Assembly: GCF_902497625.1 (NCBI RefSeq)
Contig: NZ_CABVGX010000013.1
Span: 1-64,000, forward strand
DNA: 64,000 nt
From: Pseudomonas fluorescens
GTDB lineage: Bacteria; Pseudomonadota; Gammaproteobacteria; Pseudomonadales; Pseudomonadaceae
Reading direction: 5' to 3'
Shown: positions 8,966 through 18,100 of the stretch, piece after piece
Layout of the letters: every line of letters starts with the position of its first letter
Position numbering within the stretch: the first letter of the stretch is position 1
Translations under genes and position numbers: made by a program
Notes under the pieces: generated by a model
What the model was told of the DNA's origin: nothing
The model's input: only the letters and a program-made list of their open reading frames with translations
The model's database searches: none

Positions 8966-9958
8966 ATGCGTCTGGTTCAATTTGAATTGATTCACGGCGA
9001 GCGCCGGGTTGGCGTCGTAGAAGGCACTCTGGTTCGTGAAGTCCAGGGTGCGGGTACGGTGCGCGATCTTGCCCTCGCGGCCATCGAGGCCGGCGTGAAT
9101 CTTGAACAACAGGTGAAAACCCTCGGGCTGGGCATCACCCACGATTACGCTGAATTGCTGGCAGAATTGCGCATCTTGCCGCCGCTGGACCACCCGGACC
9201 CAGCGCATATGCTGATCAGCGGCACCGGCCTGACCCACCTGGGCAGTGCCTCGGCGCGGGACAAAATGCACCAGCAGGCCGGCGACGAAACGGCGATGAC
9301 CGACACCATGCGCATCTTCAAATGGGGCGTGGAGGGCGGCAAACCCGCAGCAGGGCAGGCCGGTGTACAACCGGAATGGTTCTACAAAGGCGACGGCAGC
9401 ATCGTCGTGCGCCCCGGCCAACCGTTTCCACTGCCACCGTTTGCCGAGGATGCCGGCGAAGAGCCCGAACTCAGCGGTCTCTATGTCATCGGCCACGACG
9501 GCAAGCCGTATCGCCTCGGTTTTGCGGTGGGTAACGAATTTTCCGATCACATCATGGAACGCAAGAATTACCTGTACCTTGCACACTCGAAATTGCGCAG
9601 TTGCAGTTATGGTCCGGAACTTCGGGTCGGTGAATTGCCTCAACATCTGGCAGGCACCAGCCGCATCCTGCGTGACGGTGAAGTGTTGTGGCAGAACGAG
9701 TTTCTCAGTGGCGAAGCGAACATGTGCCACAGTCTCGAGAACCTCGAGTACCACCACTTCAAGTACAGTCAGTTCCTGCGACCGGGGGATGTGCACATCC
9801 ATTTTTTCGGCACCGCGACGCTGTCGTTCGCCGACGGCATTCGCACGCAGCCGGGCGACGTGTTCGAGATCAGCCAGGCCGAATTCGGTGCGCCGTTGAT
9901 CAATGGCATCATGCCTGTCGAAGCGTCATACGAACCCGGCACCATCGGTACTCTTTAA
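8966..9958 (+). CDS. AraD1/GguC family protein, FAH fold
   Basis: 330 residues, starting at MRLVQFELIH after an AGGAGA ribosome site. The central and C-terminal parts have the fumarylacetoacetate hydrolase fold, including ISGTGLTHLGSASARDKMH (near residue 80) and GDGSIVVRPGQPFPLP. AraD1/GguC proteins accompany arabinose, galactose and xylose acid pathways. FAH-fold relatives act on 2-keto-3-deoxy sugar acids, often as a dehydratase yielding 2-oxoglutarate semialdehyde. Placed between the transporter and a semialdehyde dehydrogenase, that role fits best, but it rests on context. It ends 10 bases before the next start. Confidence 0.85.
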   Translation: MRLVQFELIHGERRVGVVEGTLVREVQGAGTVRDLALAAIEAGVNLEQQVKTLGLGITHDYAELLAELRILPPLDHPDPAHMLISGTGLTHLGSASARDKMHQQAGDETAMTDTMRIFKWGVEGGKPAAGQAGVQPEWFYKGDGSIVVRPGQPFPLPPFAEDAGEEPELSGLYVIGHDGKPYRLGFAVGNEFSDHIMERKNYLYLAHSKLRSCSYGPELRVGELPQHLAGTSRILRDGEVLWQNEFLSGEANMCHSLENLEYHHFKYSQFLRPGDVHIHFFGTATLSFADGIRTQPGDVFEISQAEFGAPLINGIMPVEASYEPGTIGTL

Positions 9959-9968
9959 GGAGAACTTC

Positions 9969-11549
9969 ATGACCAGCATTCTTGGCCACAATTACATCGG
10001 CGGCCAGCGCAGCGCCGCCGGCTCCCAGACTTTGCAAAGCGTCGACGCCACCACCGGCGAGCCGTTGCCACATGAGTTTTACCAGGCCACTCCGGAAGAA
10101 GTAGACGCCGCCGCCAAAGCCGCCGCTGCCGCGTACCCGGCTTATCGCAGTTTGAGCGCTGAGCGTCGTGCGGAATTTCTCGATGCGATCGCCGATGAGC
10201 TGGACGCCCTCGGCGACCACTTCGTTGCCGTGGTTTGCCGTGAAACCGCATTGCCGGCCGGACGCATTCAAGGCGAACGCGGGCGCACCAGTGGCCAGAT
10301 GCGCCTGTTCGCTAAAGTGCTGCGTCGCGGCGATTTTTATGGCGCACGGATTGATCAGGCGTTGCCGGATCGCCAGCCGTTGCCGCGTCCGGACCTGCGC
10401 CAATACCGCATCGGCCTCGGCCCGGTTGCCGTGTTCGGTGCAAGCAACTTCCCGTTGGCATTTTCCACGGCAGGCGGCGACACCGCATCTGCGTTGGCCG
10501 CCGGTTGCCCGGTGGTGTTCAAGGCCCACAGTGGACACATGGCCACTGCCGAATTGGTCGCATGTGCGCTGACCCGCGCTGCGGAAAAAACCGGCATGCC
10601 GGCCGGTGTGTTCAACATGATTTATGGCGCCGGCGTCGGCGAAGCGCTGGTCAAGCACCCGGCGATTCAGGCAGTAGGTTTTACCGGCTCGCTCAAGGGC
10701 GGCCGGGCGCTGTGCGACATGGCGGCGGCGCGTCCGCAGCCGATTCCAGTGTTTGCCGAGATGTCGAGCATCAACCCGGTGATCGTCTTGCCTCAGGCGC
10801 TGAAAGCCCGTGCAGAAACGGTGGCGCGTGACCTGACCGCTTCGGTGGTTCAGGGCTGCGGGCAGTTCTGCACCAACCCTGGCCTGGTGATCGGTATTCG
10901 CTCGCCCGAGTTCAGCGCATTCGCGCAGCAAGTGGCGCAGATGATCGGCGATCAGCCGGCGCAAACCATGCTCAACGCCGGCACGTTGGGCAGCTATGGC
11001 AAAGGCCTGCAAAAACTCCTCGCGCATCCCGGCATCGAACATCTGGCTGGTCGTGCGCAGGAAGGTAATCAGGCGCAGCCGCAACTGTTCAAGGCCGACG
11101 TCAGCCTGCTGATTGACGGCGATGAAGTGCTGCAGGAGGAGGTATTCGGTCCAACTACCGTGTTCGTCGAAGTGGCGGATCAGGCGCAATTAAGTGCGGC
11201 CTTGAACGGTTTGCACGGCCAGTTGACCGCTACGATCATCGGTGAGCCGGCAGACTTTGAGCAGTTCGGCGAATTGACCGCGTTGCTGGAACAGAAGGTC
11301 GGCCGGATCCTGCTGAACGGCTACCCAACCGGCGTGGAAGTCTGCGATTCAATGGTCCACGGCGGACCGTACCCGGCCACTTCCGATGCGCGCGGCACGT
11401 CGGTTGGCACTCTGGCCATCGACCGTTTCCTGCGGCCGGTGTGTTTCCAGAACTACCCCGACAGTTTGCTGCCGGACGCGTTGAAAAACGCTAACCCGCT
11501 GCGCATCCAGCGCCTGGTGGATGGCCAGCCGTCGCGCGACGCGATCTAG
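9969..11549 (+). CDS. Aldehyde dehydrogenase (NADP+), 2-oxoglutarate semialdehyde type
   Basis: 526 residues, starting at MTSILGHNYI after AAGGAGA. It shows the ALDH layout: a Rossmann-type core with FGASNFPLAFS, the cofactor motif FTGSLKGGRAL, the glutamate stretch FAEMSSINP, and the catalytic cysteine in VVQGCGQFCTNPG. This FTGS/GQFCTNPG variant is typical of the 2-oxoglutarate semialdehyde dehydrogenase group. It would finish the non-phosphorylating pentonate route by making 2-oxoglutarate. It is tightly coupled to the AraD1-like gene. Confidence 0.9.
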   Translation: MTSILGHNYIGGQRSAAGSQTLQSVDATTGEPLPHEFYQATPEEVDAAAKAAAAAYPAYRSLSAERRAEFLDAIADELDALGDHFVAVVCRETALPAGRIQGERGRTSGQMRLFAKVLRRGDFYGARIDQALPDRQPLPRPDLRQYRIGLGPVAVFGASNFPLAFSTAGGDTASALAAGCPVVFKAHSGHMATAELVACALTRAAEKTGMPAGVFNMIYGAGVGEALVKHPAIQAVGFTGSLKGGRALCDMAAARPQPIPVFAEMSSINPVIVLPQALKARAETVARDLTASVVQGCGQFCTNPGLVIGIRSPEFSAFAQQVAQMIGDQPAQTMLNAGTLGSYGKGLQKLLAHPGIEHLAGRAQEGNQAQPQLFKADVSLLIDGDEVLQEEVFGPTTVFVEVADQAQLSAALNGLHGQLTATIIGEPADFEQFGELTALLEQKVGRILLNGYPTGVEVCDSMVHGGPYPATSDARGTSVGTLAIDRFLRPVCFQNYPDSLLPDALKNANPLRIQRLVDGQPSRDAI

Positions 11550-11570
11550 TCTGGTCGCTGATGTTTGATC

Positions 11571-11593
11571 GTTCCCACGCTCCGGCTGGGAAC
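11571..11593. repeat. Short hairpin after the catabolic operon
   Basis: GTTCCCA pairs with TGGGAAC. There is no T-run, so its role as a terminator is uncertain; similar hairpins occur as intergenic repeats in Pseudomonas. Confidence 0.5.
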
Positions 11594-11599
11594 GCGAAA

Positions 11600-11696
11600 C
11601 CTTTGTAAGAGCGGGCTTGCTCGCGAAGGCGGTTTTTCATTCGACACCTCTGTCGGCTGACTCTCCGCTTTCGCGAGCAAGCCCGCTCCCACATCT
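11600..11696. repeat. REPIN
   Basis: Inverted pair of the GCGGGCTTGCTCGCGA unit separating the catabolic operon from the DUF5629 gene. Confidence 0.85.
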
Positions 11697-11771
11697 CGAT
11701 CTGTGTTGCTCGCGAGCTTCGCTGCAGGCATGCGCTATTATTGCGTCTTTCCTCTCCAAAGATTGACTGCC

Positions 11772-12068
11772 ATGACTGCCAACACCGATACCTTGCTCCA
11801 ATCCCTCGAACACGCAGACATGCTCGAAATCGACGGGCTGCACGCGTTCGATTTCTCCCTCGATGAAGACGACAACCTGCACATCGAATGCATGGACGGT
11901 CGCGCACTGAAACGCTGGGCGTTCAGCATGGCGCAGATTCAGGCCGCAACCTTTGATGCAACGTTGCAGAGCTGGCTGATTACCGGCGATTCGGGCGAAC
12001 ACCGACTGGTGCCTTTGGACGCCATTGGCGGTGATAACGACGAGGACGAGACGAATGAGGATGCGTAA
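11772..12068 (+). CDS. DUF5629 family protein
   Basis: 98 residues, small, acidic and cytosolic, with no membrane segment. The sequence (HADMLEIDGLHAFDFSL and a DNEDDEDETNED-like acidic end) matches my recollection of the Pseudomonas DUF5629 family; its function is unknown. Its last 14 bases overlap the start of the lactonase gene, which suggests translational coupling. Confidence 0.75.
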   Translation: MTANTDTLLQSLEHADMLEIDGLHAFDFSLDEDDNLHIECMDGRALKRWAFSMAQIQAATFDATLQSWLITGDSGEHRLVPLDAIGGDNDEDETNEDA

Positions 12069-13230
12069 CTTCTGGCCACTGTTGATCGCCGGCAGCGTCG
12101 GCGCGATGGGCCTTCAGGCTGTGGCTGACGAGCGCTACGACCTGCTGGTCGGCTCCTACACAGCGGGCCAGAGCGAGGGCATTTATCGCCTGAGTTTCGA
12201 TGCCGCCACCGGCCACATCGACGCCAAACCGCTGCAAGTGATCAAAAGCGAAAACCCATCCTGGTTGACGATCTCGAGGGATCAACGCTACCTGTTCGCG
12301 GTCAACGAAAACGGCCCGGGGCAGGCCGATCCGGTAGGGCGCGTCAGCAGTTTTGCGATCGACCCCAAGACCCATGCATTGAGCTTGATCAATCAGGTGC
12401 AGAGTCTGGGCAATGAGCCGACCCATTCGAGCCTCAGCGCGGATGCCGACCATTTGTTCGTCAGCAATTACTCCGTGGTCGAAGATCCGGGTGGCACCCT
12501 GGCGGTAGTACCGGTGGGCGCAGACGGCCAGCTCAAACCCGTGGTGCAGATGAGCAGCCATGCATCGAGCAGGGTCAACCCCGAGCGGCAGATGTCGGCG
12601 CACGTGCATTCGACGGTCTCATCGCCAGACGGCAAATTTGTTTTCTCCAATGACTTGGGCGCGGACAAGGTGTTCGTCTACCGCTTCGATCCGAAAGCCA
12701 ACCCCGAACTGCCATTGACCGCCGCCACGCCGCCATTCGTGCAACTGCCGCCGGGCAGCGGGCCGCGTCATCTGTTGTTCAGTGCCGATGGCAAACACGC
12801 GTGGCTGACCATGGAAATGAGCGCGCAGATTGCCGTGTTCGATTATCACGATGGCAAGCTTGAGCAAACGCAGATGGTCGATCTGGCGGCCGGGCAGCCT
12901 GCGTCGGACAAGGCAGCCGCGGCGCTGCATGCTTCCGCCGATGGCAAGTTCCTTTACATCAGCAACCGTGGCACCGCCAATCAGTTGCTGGTGTTCGCCA
13001 TCGCCGCTGCGAGCGGCCAGCTCAAGGAGCTGCAGCGTCGCTCCGTAGAGGGCGATCACCCGCGAGAATTCAGCCTCGATCCCAGCGGCAAATTCCTGCT
13101 GATCGCCAATCAGAAAAGTAACCAGATCGTTGTGGTCGAACGCGATGCGCAAAGCGGTCTGCTGGGTAAAACCGTGCAAAAGTTGCCGATCGATGCACCG
13201 AGCGACCTCAAGTTCCTGGTGCGTCAATAG
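12055..13230 (+). CDS. Lactonase family protein (YbhE/6-phosphogluconolactonase-like propeller), exported
   Basis: 391 residues. I chose the start at 12055 because the GAGGACGAG just upstream can act as a ribosome site and the protein then begins with a clean signal peptide (residues 1-23, ending LQAVADE). The rest is a seven-bladed propeller of the Pgl/YbhE type with LLVGSYTAGQSEGIYRL at the front and SPDGKFVFSNDLGADKV, ASADGKFLYISNRG and DPSGKFLLIANQ repeats. The family hydrolyses sugar lactones. Export to the periplasm makes a true 6-phosphogluconolactonase role unlikely, because that substrate is cytosolic. It may act on free aldonolactones next to the aldonate-degrading locus. Confidence 0.85.
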   Translation: MRMRNFWPLLIAGSVGAMGLQAVADERYDLLVGSYTAGQSEGIYRLSFDAATGHIDAKPLQVIKSENPSWLTISRDQRYLFAVNENGPGQADPVGRVSSFAIDPKTHALSLINQVQSLGNEPTHSSLSADADHLFVSNYSVVEDPGGTLAVVPVGADGQLKPVVQMSSHASSRVNPERQMSAHVHSTVSSPDGKFVFSNDLGADKVFVYRFDPKANPELPLTAATPPFVQLPPGSGPRHLLFSADGKHAWLTMEMSAQIAVFDYHDGKLEQTQMVDLAAGQPASDKAAAALHASADGKFLYISNRGTANQLLVFAIAAASGQLKELQRRSVEGDHPREFSLDPSGKFLLIANQKSNQIVVVERDAQSGLLGKTVQKLPIDAPSDLKFLVRQ

Positions 13231-13233
13231 GCC

Positions 13234-13258
13234 GCAGGCCCCGCTGGATAGGGCCTGC
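13234..13258 (+). terminator. Weak hairpin after the lactonase gene
   Basis: GCAGGCCC pairs with GGGCCTGC over a 9-base loop right after the stop codon. No T-run follows, so termination is uncertain. Confidence 0.45.
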
Positions 13259-13386
13259 ACGCTTGTATCAATGCGGCTGATATGCAGAAGTGCTACAAAG
13301 CATTTCAAGGGTGAAACCCTCGAAGGTTAAGTTTGCTTCACGGCCCCACCGGGCAAACAAGCCAACTGACTTCGAGGACTACCACC

Positions 13387-13566
13387 ATGAACTTCAATCT
13401 CTTCTCTGTAATCGCTGCTTCCGCCATCTCCGCAACCGTCGCGTTGCCGGCCAGTGCCAATGTTGAACTCAGCGACAAAAAATCCCACGCCCAGAGCTAC
13501 ACCCAAAAATACCTGCAACAAAGCGCCAACTTCTACGCCGCACTGGATCATAAAACCCAAGCCTGA
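13387..13566 (+). CDS. Small exported protein of unknown function
   Basis: 59 residues. It has a cleavable signal peptide (residues 1-24, ending LPASANV) and a mature part of only about 35 residues with VELSDKKSHAQSYTQKYLQQS. The start follows a GAGGA ribosome site. I do not recognise the family; it may be a Pseudomonas-specific secreted peptide. It stands alone between the lactonase and an inverted repeat. Confidence 0.65.
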   Translation: MNFNLFSVIAASAISATVALPASANVELSDKKSHAQSYTQKYLQQSANFYAALDHKTQA

Positions 13567-13588
13567 AATGTAAATCCTGCACCCTTTA

Positions 13589-13656
13589 TGCAGGAGCGAA
13601 GTCACTTGCGCGGCTCGAAGTAAATTCGGGAAACGTTGAGTGAGGTCGCTCCTGCA
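13589..13656. repeat. Imperfect inverted repeat
   Basis: 13589-13606 pairs with 13639-13656 (TGCAGGAGCG... / ...CGCTCCTGCA) with two mismatches. It differs from the common REP units here. The rest of 13567-13858 holds no other feature I can name apart from the hairpin at 13824. Confidence 0.75.
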
Positions 13657-13823
13657 TAACGCGTTTGCGTCTGAACCCCACCTGCTATTCAGCCGCTCCT
13701 GCTATAGCGCGCGGGCCTGATCAATTCTCTCAAAGGCTCGGATAGAGTGGCTCAATAATCAACGAAGCTGATGGTTACTATGGATAACCCTGAGTGGTTA
13801 CCACGGCTTTTTTGATCAATTCT

Positions 13824-13847
13824 GTGGACATCAAAAAACATGTCCAC
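13824..13847 (+). promoter_or_regulatory. Hairpin directly upstream of a small-gene ribosome site
   Basis: GTGGACAT pairs perfectly with ATGTCCAC across an 8-base A-rich loop. It ends immediately before GGGAGA, the ribosome site of the gene starting at 13859. It could affect translation of that gene. Confidence 0.5.
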
Positions 13848-13858
13848 GGGAGAACACC

Positions 13859-14071
13859 ATGGCCAGCGCAATCCTCTCTTCTGCCAAACGCGGCGCTTAC
13901 CTGGCTATCGGTCTGTACCTGGTCATGGTCTTGGGTGTCAGCATTTCGGCGCAGACCGAACACGAATTCGAGGCACCGATCCAGGTGGCTCATCCCGGTA
14001 TCCAGTTTGATCATCGTACGCAAAGCGTGCTGGTAGATCGGGCTGAACTCGCGGGAGTTGCAGGATCATGA
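13859..14071 (+). CDS. Small membrane or exported protein, unknown
   Basis: 70 residues with one hydrophobic segment (about 13-32, AYLAIGLYLVMVLGVSISA) followed by a polar tail. The segment could be a signal peptide cut after SISA or a membrane anchor. The start follows GGGAGAACACC. The stop overlaps the next start as ATGA, so the two genes are probably translated together. The family is not recognised. Confidence 0.6.
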   Translation: MASAILSSAKRGAYLAIGLYLVMVLGVSISAQTEHEFEAPIQVAHPGIQFDHRTQSVLVDRAELAGVAGS

Positions 14072-14325
14072 AAGGAGGGAAACTCTGGGTCATTGCCTTC
14101 CTGGCGTTCATGACCAATGGCTCTTCACTATTGGGTATCGGCCACAGTTCGGCAGGCTCGGTCGCCCGCGCGATTGAAGCCAACCACAATCTGGCCCGCG
14201 CGATTGATACCGCCAAGGCCATGGGATTACTGGCGGGCAATCCACCGATCAAACGCGAAGTAGATTTCTTTGGCCCGTTCCAGGTGGATTGCTCGGTGTT
14301 GAAGATGTGTGAAGTGTTTGCCTGA
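14068..14325 (+). CDS. Small exported protein with two cysteines, unknown
   Basis: 85 residues. The N-terminal stretch (about 5-24) is hydrophobic and signal-like. The C-terminal end has two cysteines in VDCSVLKMCEVF that could form a disulfide outside the cytoplasm. It is coupled to the preceding 70-residue gene by a 4-base overlap, with AAAGGAGG just inside the junction. No family recognised. Confidence 0.6.
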   Translation: MKGGKLWVIAFLAFMTNGSSLLGIGHSSAGSVARAIEANHNLARAIDTAKAMGLLAGNPPIKREVDFFGPFQVDCSVLKMCEVFA

Positions 14326-14361
14326 ACTGATGCCGCTTACTCCCTGGGAGCTGGCTGTAGA

Positions 14362-14482
14362 CACTTGTGGCGAGGGGGCTTGCCCCCGCTGGCGGCGAAG
14401 CCGCCCAGAGATCCGTCTTTAGTCGAAGGAATAACAGGGGTCGCTGCGCAACCCAACGGGGGCAAGCCCCCTCGCCACAGAT
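14362..14482. repeat. Inverted repeat pair, GGCGAGGGGGCTTGCCCCC type
   Basis: Two facing copies of a GTGGCGAGGGGGCTTGCCCCCG unit, a second REP-like class distinct from the GTGGGAGC units elsewhere in the window. Confidence 0.85.
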
Positions 14483-14518
14483 GATTGTGTTAGCTGCTGC
14501 ACAGGTGAGCGATGGCGG

Positions 14519-15115
14519 TTATTTCTGCATCACACCGGTAAAGAAATCCGACACTAGAAACTGCTGCAACCACGCCTGCAACCGAACGTAGGGCGTCTGC
14601 GCAAACCACTCGCGGTCAACATGCGCGAATTGCCGCACGAACGGCATCACGGCCACGTCGGCCAGACTTGGATGTTCGGCCAATAGATAATCGCGACCCT
14701 CCAGCAAGGCCTCCAGCCTGCGCAAAAACACCTCGCCTTCGCGCCGATAAACTTTCATCGGTTGCTCCGGATAGCGCTCGGCATATTTGTAGCAATTGAG
14801 GTGCACTTTGAACACCTGATCATTTTGTTCGATCAACTCGGCGATATGTGCCTGGCCGTCAGGGTCCGCCTTGAGCAACCAGTCCTGCGGATCGTTCTGC
14901 GCCAGCGCCCAGCGCATGATCGCCAGGCTTTCATCGATCACTTCGCCGTCAACACTCAACACCGGCACCGTGCCTTTGCTCGACAGTGCGAGCATGTCGG
15001 CAGGTTTGGCTTTCAGGCTGACCTCGACGATGTCCACCGCGACCCCGCAGTAACGCAGGGCCATCCTGGCGCGCATCGCGTACGGGCAGCGGCGGAAGGA
15101 ATACAGCGTATTCAT
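14519..15115 (-). CDS. Glutathione S-transferase family protein
   Basis: 198 residues. The N-terminal thioredoxin fold begins LYSFRRCPYAMRARM, with C10-P-Y-A in the glutaredoxin-2-like position, and the glutathione-binding GTVPVL and DESLAIM stretches follow. The C-terminal part (about 90-198) is the helical GST domain. The start overlaps the sbcC stop by 4 bases, so it is the third gene of the sbcDC operon. Cytosolic glutathione-dependent reduction or conjugation is expected; the substrate is unknown. Confidence 0.85.
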   Translation of the reverse strand: MNTLYSFRRCPYAMRARMALRYCGVAVDIVEVSLKAKPADMLALSSKGTVPVLSVDGEVIDESLAIMRWALAQNDPQDWLLKADPDGQAHIAELIEQNDQVFKVHLNCYKYAERYPEQPMKVYRREGEVFLRRLEALLEGRDYLLAEHPSLADVAVMPFVRQFAHVDREWFAQTPYVRLQAWLQQFLVSDFFTGVMQK

Positions 15116-18100
15116 TTCACCTCCAGCGTACTCAGGCCATTGCCTTGGCGATGGACCTGGATCTGTACCGGAATCCGCTCATGCATTTCCTGCACGTGGG
15201 AGATCACCGCAACCTTGCGACCCTGTGCCTGCAAGCCGTCGAGGGCGTCCATGGCCAGTTGCAGGGATTCCGGGTCGAGGCTGCCGAAGCCTTCGTCGAT
15301 AAACAGCGATTCAATCTTCAGCGTACTTGAAGCCATCGACGCCAGACCCAACGCCAGCGCCAGCGACACCAGGAATGTTTCACCGCCGGACAGCGAATGC
15401 ACCGAACGCAGTTCATCGCCCATCTCGGTGTCCATCACCAGCAACCCCAACATGCTGCCGCCGCGTTTCAAACGATAGCGCCGCACCAGTTGCCGCAGCT
15501 GCACGTTGGCGTGATGCACCAGCAAGTCGAGGTTATAAGCCTGGGCGATCTTGCGGAAGGTGTCGCCGGTGGCGGAACCAATCAACGCATTCAGGCGGGC
15601 CCAGCGCTGATACTCGGCGTTAGCCTCGGCGATTTGCTGGGCCAGCGCCTGATTGGCATTCTGCCGACGTTGATCTTCGGCCTGTTCGGCACGCAATTCG
15701 GCGCAACGCTGTTCGCTGCCGGTGAACAGATTTTGCAGTTCGGCCAAGGCACTGGCCAGTTGTGCGGCATCGAGATTGCCATTGTGCTGTGCCTGATGAT
15801 TGAGTAGTCGTTGATCGCGCTCCTGCAGTCTGACCTTGGCCTGTTCGATGGCTTTTTCGCTTTGCTGCAGACGTTGGCGCAGGTCACTGACTTGTTGATC
15901 GTCCACACTTAGCAGGAACTCCAGGCCGCCATCATCCAGTTCGGGATGCAGCGCCCGCCAACCAGCGATCTTGCCGCTTAGCTCGCGGTCTTCGCTGGCC
16001 AGGGCCTCACTGCGATCCTCCTGCGCCTTGAGTTCAGCGGCCAGTTGCACCAACCGCGTGCGTACGCTTTGCAATTCCTGGCCGGCGCTCGCTTCAGCAC
16101 TGCGGGCTTGCTCGACGGCCTGATCCAGTTGCAGTTGCCAGTCCTCTGCGCTGCCGTGTTCGCCCAATAACTGCGCGAGGGTTTGCTGACAGGCCTGCTG
16201 CTGTTCGGTCAGCGCGGCGAATTGTTGCTGCGCGTCTTCGAGCTGCTGCGCTCGGGTCAGCTGGCGATCCTGTTCTTTTTCCAGCGTCTGCTGGCGCTGC
16301 TGTTGCTCGCTTTGTTCGTCGCGTTGTTGATCGAGTTGTTGCACGCGCTGGGCGATTTGCTGATCGAGCTGCAGGAACGTTGCCGCCGGTTCGCTGCGCA
16401 ATGCTTCAAGGGTATCGGCAGGTAGCAGCGTGCTGAAGGCATTCAGTTCCTCATCCAGACGCTGGCGATCACTGCTCAGCTCGCGCTGTTGGTTGGCCAG
16501 GTGCTGGCTGGCTTGCTGACTGGCGGTTTCGGCATTGCGCAATTGCTGTTGAAGGCGCGCCGCATCCTGTTGCAGGGAGAGCAGGGCGGTTTGCCGCTGT
16601 TCGTCCTGAGTGATGCTCTGGTTCAACTGGCTGGTTTGCTGGGTTAGCCAGGCACCGCGTTTAACGTCATCCTGAGCCAGCAACTGAGTCGACAGCGGGT
16701 GCGCTTCAAGGCTCGGCGAAAGGCCCTGCTGCTGAGTGGCGAGCTGTTCCTGCTGTTGCAACAACTCTTTCTGTTGAGCAATCACGCCGCCGACTTCGGC
16801 GCGCAAGTCGGTCAACTGTTCCTTGAGCGTATCCACCGCTTTGTGCGCATTGGCCTGTTCGCTTTCATCATGCCGACCAAGACTTTGCAGCAGGGCTTCA
16901 GGCTGGTGATATGGATGGTCGGAGCTGCCACACACCGGGCACGGCTGATCGTCCTGCAACTGTGCGCGCAATTCTTCGACACTGGCGCTGCGGGCCAGAC
17001 GCTGGCGTTCGAGCAATTCTCGGGTGACGTTCAAGGTCTGTTCGGCAACGGACAACGCGGCTTTGGTCTTGACCCCGTCCTGAGTCAGGCGCTCGCGTTC
17101 CTGCTGGGCGGTGAGCTGGCGCTGTTGCAGTTCGGCGCCACGCTTGTCGAGTTCTTGCTGGCTGGCCCACAGGCGGCTCAGTTCTTCGAACGCGCGTAAT
17201 TGCTTGCGGTTGTCCTGCAGCAAATTACCCAGCAACTGAATCTGCTCGGCTACGGCTTCCGGTTCGGCGCCAGCCTCTTTATAGAGGACTTCCAATTGCT
17301 GCTTCTGCGCTGCCAGCTGTTCGGCGCAGCGGGCGGCATTCTGTTCCAGCGAAGCCAGTTCCGCCTGGCCTTTGTTGAGGCGATTGCCGATCAACATCAG
17401 TTGCTGCAGCCGATCGCGATAAGCGTTCCAGGCGTCACTGAGCGGCGCAAGGTGCGCACTGTGCGCGAGCTCTGCGGCGATCTGTTGCAAACGCTCGGCT
17501 ACGCGCTGCTGCTGGTCGAGCAAGGCCTGAATCGCGCTTTGGCCTTCGGTGCAGGCGAGTTGTGCCTGCTGCTTGCGCTCGGCACTCTGGCTCGCGTCTT
17601 TGGCCAGGCGGGCAAGGGTGCTCTGTGCCTCGAATGCCTGGCGCAACGGCGCAGCGCTGGCCGTGTGACGTGCCTGCGCTTCGGCCAGCGCGGTTTGTGC
17701 GGCGCACAGGCTTTGCTCAAGCTGCGCACGGCGTTGGTTCAGCTCGGTTTGCTGGCGGCTGTGCTCTTGCATTTGCGCGGCCAGCGGGGTGAGCTGGGCG
17801 CTGAGTTCGCTCTGGCGGGCAAACTGGTGACGTTGCGGCGCGAGTTGCTCCAGGCGCGTCAACTTCAGGCGTTCAGCGGCCAGGCTCTCCCAGTGCTGTT
17901 GAGCGCTGGTCAGTTGTTCAGCAGCACTCTGTTGTTCCTCCTGCAACTGGCGCAGCTCTTTGAGCCAGGTGTGTTGCAGCTCAAGCTGCTTGAGTTGCGC
18001 CTGTTGCGTCCTGAGCTGCTGCTGCGCCTCATTGAAGCGCTCATCCAGTTCAGCGCGGGCTTCGGGGGACAACGGCGTAACCCCCGTGGCCTGGTCCTGC

